Of a stretch of DNA of 64,000 nt, positions 1-8,337 are shown piece after piece. Origin of the DNA: Microcaldota archaeon (GTDB lineage: Archaea; Micrarchaeota; Micrarchaeia; Micrarchaeales; CABMGC01); the NCBI GenBank assembly GCA_021792235.1, contig JAJYVC010000001.1, positions 1-64,000 of the forward strand. Reading direction: 5' to 3'. Numbering within the stretch: position 1 is the stretch's first letter; every line of letters begins with the position of its first letter. A program made the position numbers and the translations under genes. The notes under the pieces are model-generated. The model ran no database searches. It was given only the letters and a program-made list of their open reading frames with translations, and was not told the origin of the DNA.

Positions 1-1
1 T

Positions 2-97
2 CTTGGAATGAGATCTTTTGATATGCTCTGCCCATATGCAGGATTATACTTCAACAATGCAACTTTCTTATCTATGGATTTGAGCAGCTACAAATAA
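2..97 (+). CDS. C-terminal end of an unidentified protein (partial)
   Basis: The plus strand is open from the window edge to a TAA at 95-97 and encodes about 31 residues ending NNATFLSMDLSSYK. It would be the tail of a gene that starts before the window. The opposite strand is also open here, so orientation is uncertain. No family is recognised. Confidence 0.3.
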   Translation, partial: LGMRSFDMLCPYAGLYFNNATFLSMDLSSYK

Positions 98-107
98 AAA
101 GTGAAAG

Positions 108-179
108 TGGACTCGGCGGGATTCGAACCCGCGACCTTTTCGTTGCGAACGAAACGCGCTACTACTGCGCTACGAGCCC
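108..179 (-). tRNA. tRNA-Ala (anticodon CGC)
   Basis: The minus strand folds as a full cloverleaf: acceptor GGGCTCG/CGAGTCC, anticodon stem TTTCG/CGAAA around loop TTCGCAA (anticodon CGC, reading GCG), and T stem GCGGG/CCCGC around TTCGAAT. The third acceptor pair is G-U, the alanine identity element, and the discriminator is A. No intron is present. The 3' CCA is not encoded, so it depends on the CCA-adding enzyme encoded next door on the other strand. Confidence 0.95.
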
Positions 180-234
180 ACATAAAGATAGAATAATTAG
201 CTCTATTTATATCTTATGCAGCATAAAATTTATC

Positions 235-1602
235 ATGGTCAGGCTCAATAAGGATGCATACAGAAAGATATTCGACAGGGTGCTTGCCGACATAAAACCC
301 AGTGATGCAGAAGCTGCAGACATAACCTACCGTGTCAACGAATTGACCGAAATACTTGCTGGGATAGTGCCGAAGAATGTGGAGCTCAGGGTTGCTGGAT
401 CAATAGCGCGCGGTACGAATCTTAAGGGAAATGGCGATGTCGACATCTTTCTTCTGTTCGACAAGAGCGTCGGCAGGGAAAAGGCAGTAAGGCTTGGCCT
501 GGAATACGGCAAAAAGGTGCTGCAGTCGAAAAAGGGGCATTACGAGATAAAATATGCTGAGCACCCTTATGTCCGCCTGTACGTGGATTCGCTTGGCATG
601 AAGGCCGATATAGTGCCTGCGCTCAAAATAGATAACATAAACGAGATGGGCACAACCGTAGATCGCACCCCCCTTCATACCGAATTCATAAACTCGCACC
701 TTACCTCGATGCAAAAGGATCATGTCAGGCTGCTCAAGTATCTGCTCAGATCTTATGGAATATATGGGGCAGAGGTGAAAACCAACGGATTTTCGGGATA
801 CCTGTGCGAGTTGCTTATACATCATTACGGATCAATCCAGGATCTCATGTCATCTGCAGTTAAGTTCAGGTTACCTATGGTGATAGAGCCAAGGCAGAGA
901 AACGAATCGAACAGCAAAGAAACTGCATCAAGGTTCAATTCGCAATTCGTGGTGATAGACCCTGTTGATCCGGATCGGAATGTCGCGGCCGGAGTTTCCC
1001 TAGAATCACTTTCAAAGTTCGTGCTTGTTGCAAGGAAGTTCGTGCAAAAGCCTGACATAAAACTATTCCACGGCATCGGCTTCTCTCAAGCTCAGGCAAG
1101 AGGCATGGTGAAAAAGCTATCCGATTCGGGTCTGGACACGTTCCTGCTGCTTTCACGCGTCCCAGACAAGAGTGAGGACGTGATATATCCACAGCTCAGG
1201 AAGGTAAACGGGCAGATATCAAAATGTCTGCAGCAGGAAGGCTTCAGCGTATACTTCTCCGCACAGATCATATCAGGGAGGGTAGGGGCGATATTCATGG
1301 CAGCTCCGAAGCAGAGGCTGGTTTCAAGGCTTCTCAAGGGGCCCACAGTATTCATACCGGATGCGTCAGATGCTTTTATCAAGAAACACAGGAATGCTCT
1401 TGGATTTCCGATCATCGATTCGGAGATATACGCGCTGGAGAAGGCGAGGCTGCAATCCGTAGAGGATGTACTTAGGTCTCTCCCGCGCAGCGTACTTGTC
1501 CACAAGGACATAAACCTCTCCAAGATGAGGCTGCTCGTCAACAAGGTGCCAAAGGAATACTCGGTGCTTCTTTATTCAGAGCTGCAGAAGAAGTTTCTCT
1601 GA
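235..1602 (+). CDS. cca: CCA tRNA nucleotidyltransferase, archaeal class I
   Basis: This enzyme adds or repairs the 3'-terminal CCA of tRNAs from CTP and ATP without a nucleic-acid template. The class I nucleotidyltransferase signature GSIARGT is at residues 55-61, followed by GNGDVDIF with metal-binding Asp68 and Asp70 and a third carboxylate in ADIVPAL near residue 125. The length of 455 residues is normal for archaeal enzymes. A TATA-like stretch (about 203-213) sits about 26 nt before the ATG, as in a leaderless transcript. It diverges from tRNA-Ala, which lacks an encoded CCA. Confidence 0.95.
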   Translation: MVRLNKDAYRKIFDRVLADIKPSDAEAADITYRVNELTEILAGIVPKNVELRVAGSIARGTNLKGNGDVDIFLLFDKSVGREKAVRLGLEYGKKVLQSKKGHYEIKYAEHPYVRLYVDSLGMKADIVPALKIDNINEMGTTVDRTPLHTEFINSHLTSMQKDHVRLLKYLLRSYGIYGAEVKTNGFSGYLCELLIHHYGSIQDLMSSAVKFRLPMVIEPRQRNESNSKETASRFNSQFVVIDPVDPDRNVAAGVSLESLSKFVLVARKFVQKPDIKLFHGIGFSQAQARGMVKKLSDSGLDTFLLLSRVPDKSEDVIYPQLRKVNGQISKCLQQEGFSVYFSAQIISGRVGAIFMAAPKQRLVSRLLKGPTVFIPDASDAFIKKHRNALGFPIIDSEIYALEKARLQSVEDVLRSLPRSVLVHKDINLSKMRLLVNKVPKEYSVLLYSELQKKFL

Positions 1603-2160
1603 TCATAGCACAGCCTTGCCTAAGTACTGTGCCATCCCATTGAGTTCGCCAAGAAGGTCTATCTCTTCCACCTTGGCGGCCTTGCCGCTTATTATGCCTA
1701 GTGCATCCTTCACCGTACTGTCGCTTCCCAATATCTCGTATACTCTGCCGTAATTCCTCGCAGCATTTACGCCGCAGTAATCTATAGCCTCAGATACTAT
1801 GTTCTCCTCTATCTTCTGCCTCCTATAGCCACGCTTCTCCATCCTGGAAAGGAGCGTCCTGAGGTGTTCCCTTATGACTATCGCAACCGCACCCCTTATC
1901 CTCATGTCGCACAGGAGATGTCCCTCGATTATCACTGTGTCTGACTTGCTCTTCACTACCCTTTTCTCTATTTCTGACTTCAATCCCTTCATGTCTGCCA
2001 CCATCTCACCATCTTCGGAGTGGCCAGAGAACAAGTGTTTTTCCTTTACGAGGTCGTTAGATTTTATGAGTTCTGATCCTCTTATCGACTTTGCGAGTCT
2101 CTCGGACAACGCAGTCTTTCCAGACGCAGGTGTGCCTGTTATCACTATTATCTTCTTCAT
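1603..2160 (-). CDS. AK6/Fap7-type adenylate kinase
   Basis: The 185-residue P-loop kinase has the Walker A motif GTPASGKT at residues 9-16 and a compact layout without a long lid, typical of the archaeal and eukaryotic AK6 (Fap7/hCINAP) family. These enzymes interconvert adenine nucleotides, and the eukaryotic members also assist late 40S maturation through uS11. An RExxR-type segment (RMEKRGYRRQKI) near residue 106 fits the AK6 lid. The gene converges on cca, ending at the base after its stop, and lies 12 bp downstream of the next minus-strand gene, so those two are probably co-transcribed. Confidence 0.85.
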   Translation of the reverse strand: MKKIIVITGTPASGKTALSERLAKSIRGSELIKSNDLVKEKHLFSGHSEDGEMVADMKGLKSEIEKRVVKSKSDTVIIEGHLLCDMRIRGAVAIVIREHLRTLLSRMEKRGYRRQKIEENIVSEAIDYCGVNAARNYGRVYEILGSDSTVKDALGIISGKAAKVEEIDLLGELNGMAQYLGKAVL

Positions 2161-2172
2161 GAAGCCACCGGT

Positions 2173-2787
2173 TTAGGCGCCAAAGAACCTTCCTGATATG
2201 TCATCAAGCATGCTCGTTATCGTATCCCTTGAATTTTCGACTTGAACTATGATGCTCTCTGGTGGCTGCACCGAAATAACATGCGTCTTGCTGCCGGAGA
2301 AAACCCAGTTGCCTATTCTGTACTTCCTGTAGCTGTCGGAGAGATCACACACGTAGTTGGACTCGTTAACGAGCTTCGTTATCAGCATGTCGGCCTGCCC
2401 GTCGTACTTATCTATGTATATTGTTTCTGGGTTGGAATTGCCAAGGTCCATGTCCACTGGTTTAAGGAAGGGCACCCTAGCTATGCCTGCCCTGCTACTA
2501 ACTGTCTGGTTTATCTGTGAGTACAGCGAATCAACAGATTCGAGCTGCTTGGTCAATTCTACTTCCTCATCCTTTAATCCGGCAAGAGTATCCTCGAAAT
2601 ATGAGGTCACATCTGCTTTTATCTTATCTATGGTGTCTGCCATATTCTCCACATTCTCGAATTCCTCCGGGTGGAGCAGGAGCTTCCTTAGGCTGACATT
2701 GTAGTTCTTGGTAGTGTCCGTGTCTATGTCATTTACGAATGCGTCAGTCTGGCTGTCCCAGGGCAGCTCACCGTCATCTTCAGCCAT
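2173..2787 (-). CDS. Hypothetical acidic protein with a helical middle
   Basis: The 204-residue soluble protein has no recognised family. The first 40 residues are acidic. Residues about 45-95 are strongly helical with coiled-coil spacing, and the C-terminal half looks like alternating strands and helices. There is no signal peptide or membrane segment. It lies directly upstream of the AK6 gene on the same strand, and a TATA-like element (about 2806-2818) stands about 26 nt before its ATG, so it probably heads that transcript. Confidence 0.7.
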   Translation of the reverse strand: MAEDDGELPWDSQTDAFVNDIDTDTTKNYNVSLRKLLLHPEEFENVENMADTIDKIKADVTSYFEDTLAGLKDEEVELTKQLESVDSLYSQINQTVSSRAGIARVPFLKPVDMDLGNSNPETIYIDKYDGQADMLITKLVNESNYVCDLSDSYRKYRIGNWVFSGSKTHVISVQPPESIIVQVENSRDTITSMLDDISGRFFGA

Positions 2788-2829
2788 AAAACCATGACCA
2801 TATGGCAGCTTAAGTTAATAAATAATGTG

Positions 2830-4353
2830 CTATTTGGTCTCTTCTCCAGGCCATATGTTAGCGTTGCGCACGTCAAGCACTATGGTCTTCATGTTTGTGA
2901 ATTCCTCTATGCTGTAGCCTACGCCCTCCCTGCCGAGTCCGCTTTCCTTGACTCCACCGAAAGGGAAGAAGCCTATTCCATGCGCTGGGAAGTTGTTTAT
3001 GGTGACTTCGCCAACTTCAAGCCTCTTAGCCACCTTCCATGCATGGTTTATGTTCATCGTAAACACTGCAGAATCTAGACCATACTTCGAGCTGTTAGCT
3101 ATTCCTATCGCGTCCTCGATGTTTCTGAATTTGTGCACTGTCACGACCGGGCCGAATGTCTCTTCCTTCATTATCCTGGCATCGAGCGGCACATCAAGCA
3201 GGAGCGTAGGTTCTATAAAATTACCATCTGCTTTTCCTCCATGAGCAAGCGTTGCCCCTCTTTCGACTGCGTCGTTTATCAGGGCCATTACCCTTTCTGC
3301 GGATTCGTGGTCAATGAGCGGACCCACCTTGCTCCTCTCATTTCTTGGATCCCCGTGCACCCACTTTCCTATTCCTTCCTTCAGCAGTCCGTAGAATTTC
3401 TCCGATACGCCTTCTTGTACGAGTACGCAGCTCACTGCGTCGCAGCGCTGGCCAGCGTTCTTGAGCGATCCTGCAAGCACCTTTGCGGCTGCATTATCAA
3501 GATCCGCGTCATCGAGCACTATCGCGCATCCTTTGCCTCCGAGTTCTAGGTGCATCTTCTTTATACCAGAGGTTTTGGACAGCTCCTCTCCTGTCTCCGT
3601 GCTGCCAGTGAAAGTGACCATGTTTACCTTCTGGTTCCTTGCCATCCTGCTTCCTACCGCTCCCCTGCCGGTTATGAGATTGAATGCGCCTGCAGGCAGT
3701 CCTGCAGCTTCGAGTATCCTTGCCATGAGTATTCCCGGAACCGGGTCTACGCTGGCGGGCTTGGCTATCACTGCATTTCCAGCGAGCAGTGCAGGTATTA
3801 CCTTTGTGTACGATATGAACAGTGGGTAGTTGAATGGAGGTATCGCAAGCACTACTCCTACTGGTTCCCTTATAACCATTGCCACCTTGCCAAGGTTCTC
3901 CTCTGCCCAGTCGCCGGGTATATAATCTCCGTATATCTTCCTGGCATCCTGGAACGATAGCCTAAGCCTGTTTCTCGTCGCGCTTACTTCTCCATTCGCA
4001 TCGGCAAGCGTCTTGCCATTGTTCACTACTATGGCATCTACCATCTCCTTCCTGTGCTCTTCGAGCAGCTCGGATGCCTTCACCATTATGTTGAGCCGTT
4101 CGATGGCAGGCAGGCCGCGTATCGACCTCCTTGCACCGTGCGCATCCTCTACTGCCTTGTCCGCTTCTGTGTCTCCGGCAGCGGACATCTTCGCTATAAC
4201 CGAGCCGTCTATAGGGCTTCTTACGTCGATAAGCTTCCTTCCCTCAGGAAAGATCCATCGGCCCCCTGAGAAGAGCTTGAAGCAAGGTATTCCGGAGCCG
4301 TCCAGTTCATACGTGCCATCGAATAGTTTGCCGAGCTTGAGCGCAGGTTTCAT
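2830..4353 (-). CDS. gapN: Aldehyde dehydrogenase, probably non-phosphorylating GAPDH (GapN)
   Basis: The 507-residue protein has all aldehyde dehydrogenase landmarks: catalytic Cys304 in NAGQRCDAVSC, general base Glu270 in HLELGGKG, the NAD(P)-binding segment FTGSTETG at 248-255 and Asn175 in PPFNYP. The N-terminal extension, the length near 500 and the GQRC context match archaeal GapN, which oxidises glyceraldehyde-3-phosphate straight to 3-phosphoglycerate in the modified glycolysis of many archaea. Other aldehyde substrates cannot be excluded from sequence alone. A second aldehyde dehydrogenase at about 30 kb is of the P5C type. Confidence 0.8.
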   Translation of the reverse strand: MKPALKLGKLFDGTYELDGSGIPCFKLFSGGRWIFPEGRKLIDVRSPIDGSVIAKMSAAGDTEADKAVEDAHGARRSIRGLPAIERLNIMVKASELLEEHRKEMVDAIVVNNGKTLADANGEVSATRNRLRLSFQDARKIYGDYIPGDWAEENLGKVAMVIREPVGVVLAIPPFNYPLFISYTKVIPALLAGNAVIAKPASVDPVPGILMARILEAAGLPAGAFNLITGRGAVGSRMARNQKVNMVTFTGSTETGEELSKTSGIKKMHLELGGKGCAIVLDDADLDNAAAKVLAGSLKNAGQRCDAVSCVLVQEGVSEKFYGLLKEGIGKWVHGDPRNERSKVGPLIDHESAERVMALINDAVERGATLAHGGKADGNFIEPTLLLDVPLDARIMKEETFGPVVTVHKFRNIEDAIGIANSSKYGLDSAVFTMNINHAWKVAKRLEVGEVTINNFPAHGIGFFPFGGVKESGLGREGVGYSIEEFTNMKTIVLDVRNANIWPGEETK

Positions 4354-4455
4354 ATATTATCACTTCCAATCAAGCGGAATTAATTGCTAATAGTTAAATT
4401 AGCTGGTCTCCTACTCGTCTTTTGCCGAACTGCGCAGGGAATCGGGGCATGCAGC

Positions 4456-4470
4456 AACATATATTATGCT
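4456..4470 (+). promoter_or_regulatory. TATA box of the primase large-subunit gene
   Basis: The element acatatattatg lies about 28 nt before the ATG at 4491. That is the spacing of a leaderless archaeal transcript, and it argues for this ATG over the in-frame TTG at 4422 or the ATG at 4449. Confidence 0.5.
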
Positions 4471-4490
4471 TGGCTGAGAACTATACGTCG

Positions 4491-5414
4491 ATGCAATCGG
4501 ACAAGGCAGCTCTGGACTTTGCATACCGCTATCCCTTCTCCAATGAGGCAAGGGAGATCATAGCCGGAGCTTCGCAAGGTCTTGACGAAAGGCTGGTAAG
4601 GGCAGGCAGGGAGCGGGTCGAGCAGGACCTGAACTCCGAATCGTTCTCTTATTCCAGCATAAGCATGCCAGAGATAAAGATGGCATATGTCCTAAGCTAT
4701 GTATACTCCAGGATGATAATAAGTGCAATAGGGAACAGGATGCACCTCGAGCGCTACATAGTTTCCGAGGCGCGCAGGGCCGGCAGTGCGCTTGAGAGGG
4801 ACAGCATGCCAAACCTCCTCAGGCTGCTTGGAGAGCTGGGCATGGAGATGAGCTATTCTCAGGAGCGCTTCATAATCGGATTTGCAAAGTTCCTGAAGCT
4901 TTCGTCGAGATCAGCGGAGCTGAGCCTTGCGAAGCAGGAACTGGAGAAAGGCCTGGTGTACCTTAGCAAGGATAACACTATCAGGCTCATGGAGAATGCG
5001 ATAGCCGAAGAGATAAGGAAGAAGCTGCCTATTCCCCAGAGCGAGCTCCCAAAGCGCATAATCGAGGAGGCTAAGGGCGTGAGGCTACCCAAGCTTGATA
5101 TAAGGGTCGAGGTAAGGGAAGGTAGCTATAAGTGGATAGAGAAGATACTCTCAAACCCGATAGGCGATGTCAGGCACAGGACGGTCAATCTCATACTTGC
5201 GCCATATCTTGTCAACATTAAGGGCATGGACGAGGAGAAGGCTGCCGAAGTGATAATGGATTTTATAGAGCGGTGCAAGCAGATAAATCCCGACACGCGG
5301 GTAAATTCCTCCTACATAAAATACCAGTGCAGGTATGCCAAGTTGAAGGGCCTCAAGCCCCTCTCCCTCGATAAGGCCAGGGAGCTCTACCGCGGAGTGC
5401 TGGATCTTGAGTGA
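4491..5414 (+). CDS. priL: DNA primase large subunit PriL, atypical C-terminal domain
   Basis: The N-terminal half matches the helical PriL domain: ALDFAYRYPF at the start, then an S/MISAIGNR segment and ERYIVSEARRA. It is the regulatory partner of PriS in primer synthesis. The C-terminal half (HRTVNLILAPYL, VMDFIERC-like helix, then YIKYQCRYAKLKGLKPLS) resembles the PriX/PriL C-terminal fold, but the four widely spaced cysteines that hold the 4Fe-4S cluster in ordinary PriL are absent; only two cysteines occur late in the protein. The start at 4491 is preferred because of the TATA spacing. The next gene overlaps near the stop region. Confidence 0.75.
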   Translation: MQSDKAALDFAYRYPFSNEAREIIAGASQGLDERLVRAGRERVEQDLNSESFSYSSISMPEIKMAYVLSYVYSRMIISAIGNRMHLERYIVSEARRAGSALERDSMPNLLRLLGELGMEMSYSQERFIIGFAKFLKLSSRSAELSLAKQELEKGLVYLSKDNTIRLMENAIAEEIRKKLPIPQSELPKRIIEEAKGVRLPKLDIRVEVREGSYKWIEKILSNPIGDVRHRTVNLILAPYLVNIKGMDEEKAAEVIMDFIERCKQINPDTRVNSSYIKYQCRYAKLKGLKPLSLDKARELYRGVLDLE

Positions 5415-5418
5415 TGCT

Positions 5419-5553
5419 ATGTCAGAGACAAAGGAGTTATGCCACACATGCGGCAAGGCTGCTGAGAGCACATGCAGGATGTGCGGCAGGCCGACATGCA
5501 GCAAGCACCTCAAGGGAGGCATGTGCGAGTCGTGCCTCAAGGGCAGGTCGTAG
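5419..5553 (+). CDS. 44-residue zinc-finger protein
   Basis: This short frame begins with an ATG 4 nt after the primase stop and encodes seven cysteines and two plausible histidine ligands in a regular pattern: CxxC at 8-11, CxxC at 19-22, C27xxH30 and CxxC at 36-39. The spacing is like small two-zinc B-box or HIT-type fingers. The rest is basic (several Lys and Arg). It is too short for most gene callers. Its tight coupling to priL suggests a role with nucleic acid or the primase, but that is inference. Confidence 0.7.
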   Translation: MSETKELCHTCGKAAESTCRMCGRPTCSKHLKGGMCESCLKGRS

Positions 5554-5604
5554 CTGCCATAAATTCATGCGCCAGTCTCTTGTGGATTGTCATTTGCTAT
5601 ACTA

Positions 5605-5892
5605 TCAGACTGCGAAGTCTGTTGCAGAAGTGCCTCTTGGGAAGGCCCTGCCGTTCTGTGCCTCCACAGGCAGACCCATCTCCTCAGCTATCTTGGTCAA
5701 CTCGGATATATCAACAAGCCTGTCAGTTGCCAGTACCACGAACGTAACATTGCCCATCGTCTCCCTCTTTATGCTAAACGTGAGCTGCTGGAACATGCCG
5801 TTGCGCACTACCCTTATCTTGAACGATCCCTTTGCCATGGCCTCCTTGGCCTTCTGTGACAGCTCCATCTGACCCGCCAACATCTGAACCAT
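5605..5892 (-). CDS. Conserved-looking small hypothetical protein
   Basis: The 95-residue soluble protein has a short N-terminal helix (MVQMLAGQMELSQKAKEAM) followed by what looks like two beta hairpins and a helix (ISELTKIAEEMG). No family is recognised. It diverges from the complex I operon and shares the 46-bp intergenic region with it; a minus-strand TATA-like sequence is present at 5921-5930. A link to complex I is possible only by position. Confidence 0.6.
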   Translation of the reverse strand: MVQMLAGQMELSQKAKEAMAKGSFKIRVVRNGMFQQLTFSIKRETMGNVTFVVLATDRLVDISELTKIAEEMGLPVEAQNGRAFPRGTSATDFAV

Positions 5893-5938
5893 TTCACTCC
5901 GCTATGAATATATAGATTTTCTTTATATTATCTAAATC
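5893..5938. promoter_or_regulatory. Divergent promoter region for the nuo operon and the small upstream gene
   Basis: The 46-bp AT-rich gap holds a plus-strand TATA element (gaatatata, 5906-5914) 25-33 nt before the nuoA ATG and a minus-strand TATA-like element (5921-5930) in front of the divergent gene. It is the only sizeable non-coding gap upstream of nuoA through nuoN. Confidence 0.5.
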
Positions 5939-6307
5939 ATGGATTCTGGTATACTTGCAGCATTCATCTTCATACTCTTTTCAGTTCTCACTCCAGTCTC
6001 CCTCATACTGACATCCAGGATGCTCAGGGGGAGCACGAAGAGGAATCCAGTCAAGGACACTCCTTACGAGAGCGCAGAGGAGAGCAGAGGCAGCAGGATA
6101 AGCATAATGAACGAGTACCTGCATTACTTCTCCATGTTTATAGCCTTCGAGATAATAGTCACGGTGGTGCTGGTCTGGGCACCGGTCTCCAAGTCGGTTT
6201 CATTCCTGCCCAGCGTTGCAGTAATGGGTCTTATAGCAGGGGGGATAGTATTGGAGGCATTCCTACTCCTTATAGCAAGAATGGTGGAACACGAAAATGG
6301 AGGATGA
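5939..6307 (+). CDS. nuoA: NADH-quinone oxidoreductase-like subunit A
   Basis: The 122-residue membrane protein has three predicted transmembrane helices (about 6-28, 64-84 and 92-116). The loop after helix 1 carries the PYES motif (residues 41-44) close to the conserved PYE(C/S)G segment of NuoA, part of the quinone-channel region of complex I. It opens the nuo operon and its last codons overlap nuoB. Confidence 0.9.
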   Translation: MDSGILAAFIFILFSVLTPVSLILTSRMLRGSTKRNPVKDTPYESAEESRGSRISIMNEYLHYFSMFIAFEIIVTVVLVWAPVSKSVSFLPSVAVMGLIAGGIVLEAFLLLIARMVEHENGG

Positions 6308-6878
6308 TAAAATCGATACTAATAGCGAGGAGTTCACAGACGCCAAGAAGGAGATGGACAAGCTAGTGTACGAATCGGTGAAGGATCGCGAGATAAAGCC
6401 AAATGTCATATTTGCGAAGCTATCTGATTTCACGCGCTCAATGCCGATTACCAAGGGCGTAGTGAACTGGGCAAGGGTAAACTCGATGTGGCCCATGATG
6501 TTCGGCCTGGCGTGCTGCGCCATAGAGCTCATGGATTTCGGATCCGCCAGGATAGATGCGGAGAGGAAGGGATATCTCCTGTTTAGGGGCACTCCGCGGC
6601 AGTGCGATGTGATCATAGTGGCTGGGTGGGTGACCAAGTCAATGGTGCCAGAGATAAAACGGCTCTACGAGCAGATGGAAAAGCCGCGCTACGTAATCGC
6701 CTTCGGCGAATGCGCTACTTGCGGCGGACCATGGTGGGAGAGCTACAATATAATAAAAGGTATAGATGAGGTCCTTCCTGTTGACGTCTTCGTCGCCGGA
6801 TGCCCTCCGAGGCCGGAGAATCTTTTCGCCGCTCTCATGAAACTGCAGAAGAAGGTTGGTGGTAATGTTGAAGGCTGA
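6297..6878 (+). CDS. nuoB: NADH-quinone oxidoreductase-like subunit B
   Basis: The 193-residue peripheral-arm subunit carries cluster N2, the last 4Fe-4S centre before the quinone. All four ligands are present: the tandem Cys73-Cys74 in LACCAIE, Cys139 in GECATCGGPWW and Cys169 in AGCPPRPE. The first 40 residues are a charged extension. It overlaps nuoA by 11 bp and nuoC by 14 bp, consistent with translational coupling. Confidence 0.96.
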   Translation: MEDDKIDTNSEEFTDAKKEMDKLVYESVKDREIKPNVIFAKLSDFTRSMPITKGVVNWARVNSMWPMMFGLACCAIELMDFGSARIDAERKGYLLFRGTPRQCDVIIVAGWVTKSMVPEIKRLYEQMEKPRYVIAFGECATCGGPWWESYNIIKGIDEVLPVDVFVAGCPPRPENLFAALMKLQKKVGGNVEG

Positions 6879-7245
6879 AAGGGATTCACTGGTGGAGACG
6901 GTAAGCAAGATGAAGTCAGAGGGATTCAGCTATCTCGTCAAGATCACTGCGGTTGACTATGTCGATCATATAGATTCCATATACATATTGAGAAACATTG
7001 ACTCTCGCAAGGACGAGATACTCGAGGTTACTCTTTTGCCATCCGACCTGTGGGTGCCAACAATAATGGGCATACATGAATCGGCGGACTGGTACGAGAG
7101 GGAGATGTCAGAGATGTTCGGGATAGAGATCAGGGGCAGGAAGGCCCCGAGGCTGCTCCTTGAAAAGTGGGACGGAGTAGACCCGCCGCTGAGGAAGAGC
7201 TTCACTTGGTACGCCCCATACAAGACAAAGGATGATCCGAAATGA
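6865..7245 (+). CDS. nuoC: NADH-quinone oxidoreductase-like subunit C
   Basis: The 126-residue subunit sits next to NuoD in the connecting module. It shows the NuoC signature: a strand-rich fold, then ADWYEREMSEMFGI and near the end LLLEKWDGVDPPLRKSF. The ATG at 6865 is chosen because it is preceded by ggtggt, a plausible ribosome binding site; GTG or TTG starts a few codons earlier are possible. The stop overlaps the nuoD start as ATGA. Confidence 0.93.
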   Translation: MLKAERDSLVETVSKMKSEGFSYLVKITAVDYVDHIDSIYILRNIDSRKDEILEVTLLPSDLWVPTIMGIHESADWYEREMSEMFGIEIRGRKAPRLLLEKWDGVDPPLRKSFTWYAPYKTKDDPK

Positions 7246-8336
7246 CGATAACAAGGATAAATGTAGGCCCAGTGCATCCTAGCACGCACGGTGTTATACG
7301 GCTGGTGGTTGACCTAGAAGGCGATACCATAGTTCATGTGGAGCCAAGGATAGGCTTCCTGCACAGGGGCGTCGAAAAGCTTGCAGAGACCAGGATGTAC
7401 ATGCAGATTCCTCCATACACGGAGAAGCTGGACTACATAGCTCCGATGTCGTATGACGAGGCATACGTTGCAACTGTCGAGGCTGCCATGAACGTGCAGG
7501 TTAGCGAAAGGGCCCAATACATACGAGTGATACTGCTAGAGCTCCAGCGCCTGGCCAGCCATCTTCTGAGCATCGGACTCCTTTGCAACGACCTGGGCCA
7601 GATGTTCACTGGATTCATGTGGACCTTCAAGGACAGGGACATAGTACTCGATCTGCTACAGGAGGCTGCAGGTTCAAGGATGTTCTACGTAAACATGAGG
7701 CTCGGCGGCATGCGCGAGGACCTTCCGGCAGATTTCATCGAACACACACTGAGCACGCTCAAGTACCTTGAACATAGGATACCAATGTATGTATCCTATC
7801 TGGAGAAGAATCCGATATTCATTGAAAGGATGAAGGGAGTCGGTGTGGTGACTAAGGAAGAGGCACTGGACTTAGGCGTCACAGGACCCGTGCTAAGGGC
7901 ATCTGGGGTGGACTATGATGTCAGGAGGAACAACCCGTATTACGTTTATCCGAAATTACACTTCAATCCTAAGTATCTGCAGTCGGGAGACAACTTCGCC
8001 AGGTACAAGGTGAGGATACTTGAGATGCAGGAGAGCATACGCATCATCAGACTGGCCCTCAAGGATATCCCGGAAGGCAATGCTCTCGGAGCTCCCATCA
8101 AGCTCAGGAGCCCAAATCCGGTGAACAGGATATCTGTTGTCAGCAGGGAGCTGCCCAGGGGCGAATGCTTGATGTACATGGTGGCCGATCCGCAGAAGCC
8201 GTACCGGCTCTCGATAAGGTCGCCTAACATGATAAATCTGGCGGCGATAGACCACATCTCCAGGGGCGCAAGATATGCGGACCTGTTCTCGATACTCGGC
8301 ACCCTTGACATAGTAATGGGATGCGTGGATAGATAG
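7242..8336 (+). CDS. nuoD: NADH-quinone oxidoreductase-like subunit D
   Basis: The 364-residue subunit forms the quinone pocket with NuoB. The start has GPVHPSTHGVIRL (with the HxxxH quinone-site histidines) and RIGFLHRGVEK. The CxxC ligand pairs of NiFe hydrogenase large subunits are absent, which separates it from the related hydrogenases. It starts inside the nuoC stop (ATGA) and ends one base before the nuoH start region. Confidence 0.96.
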   Translation: MTITRINVGPVHPSTHGVIRLVVDLEGDTIVHVEPRIGFLHRGVEKLAETRMYMQIPPYTEKLDYIAPMSYDEAYVATVEAAMNVQVSERAQYIRVILLELQRLASHLLSIGLLCNDLGQMFTGFMWTFKDRDIVLDLLQEAAGSRMFYVNMRLGGMREDLPADFIEHTLSTLKYLEHRIPMYVSYLEKNPIFIERMKGVGVVTKEEALDLGVTGPVLRASGVDYDVRRNNPYYVYPKLHFNPKYLQSGDNFARYKVRILEMQESIRIIRLALKDIPEGNALGAPIKLRSPNPVNRISVVSRELPRGECLMYMVADPQKPYRLSIRSPNMINLAAIDHISRGARYADLFSILGTLDIVMGCVDR

Positions 8337-8337
8337 C

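Noticed and set aside
1..100. Minus-strand gene fragment reading in from the window edge
   Set aside because: The frame is open but would have to start right next to the tRNA without a start codon; the plus-strand tail is somewhat more natural.
7242..8336. NiFe-hydrogenase large subunit instead of NuoD
   Set aside because: Both CxxC nickel-ligand pairs are missing and the operon has the full Nuo set.
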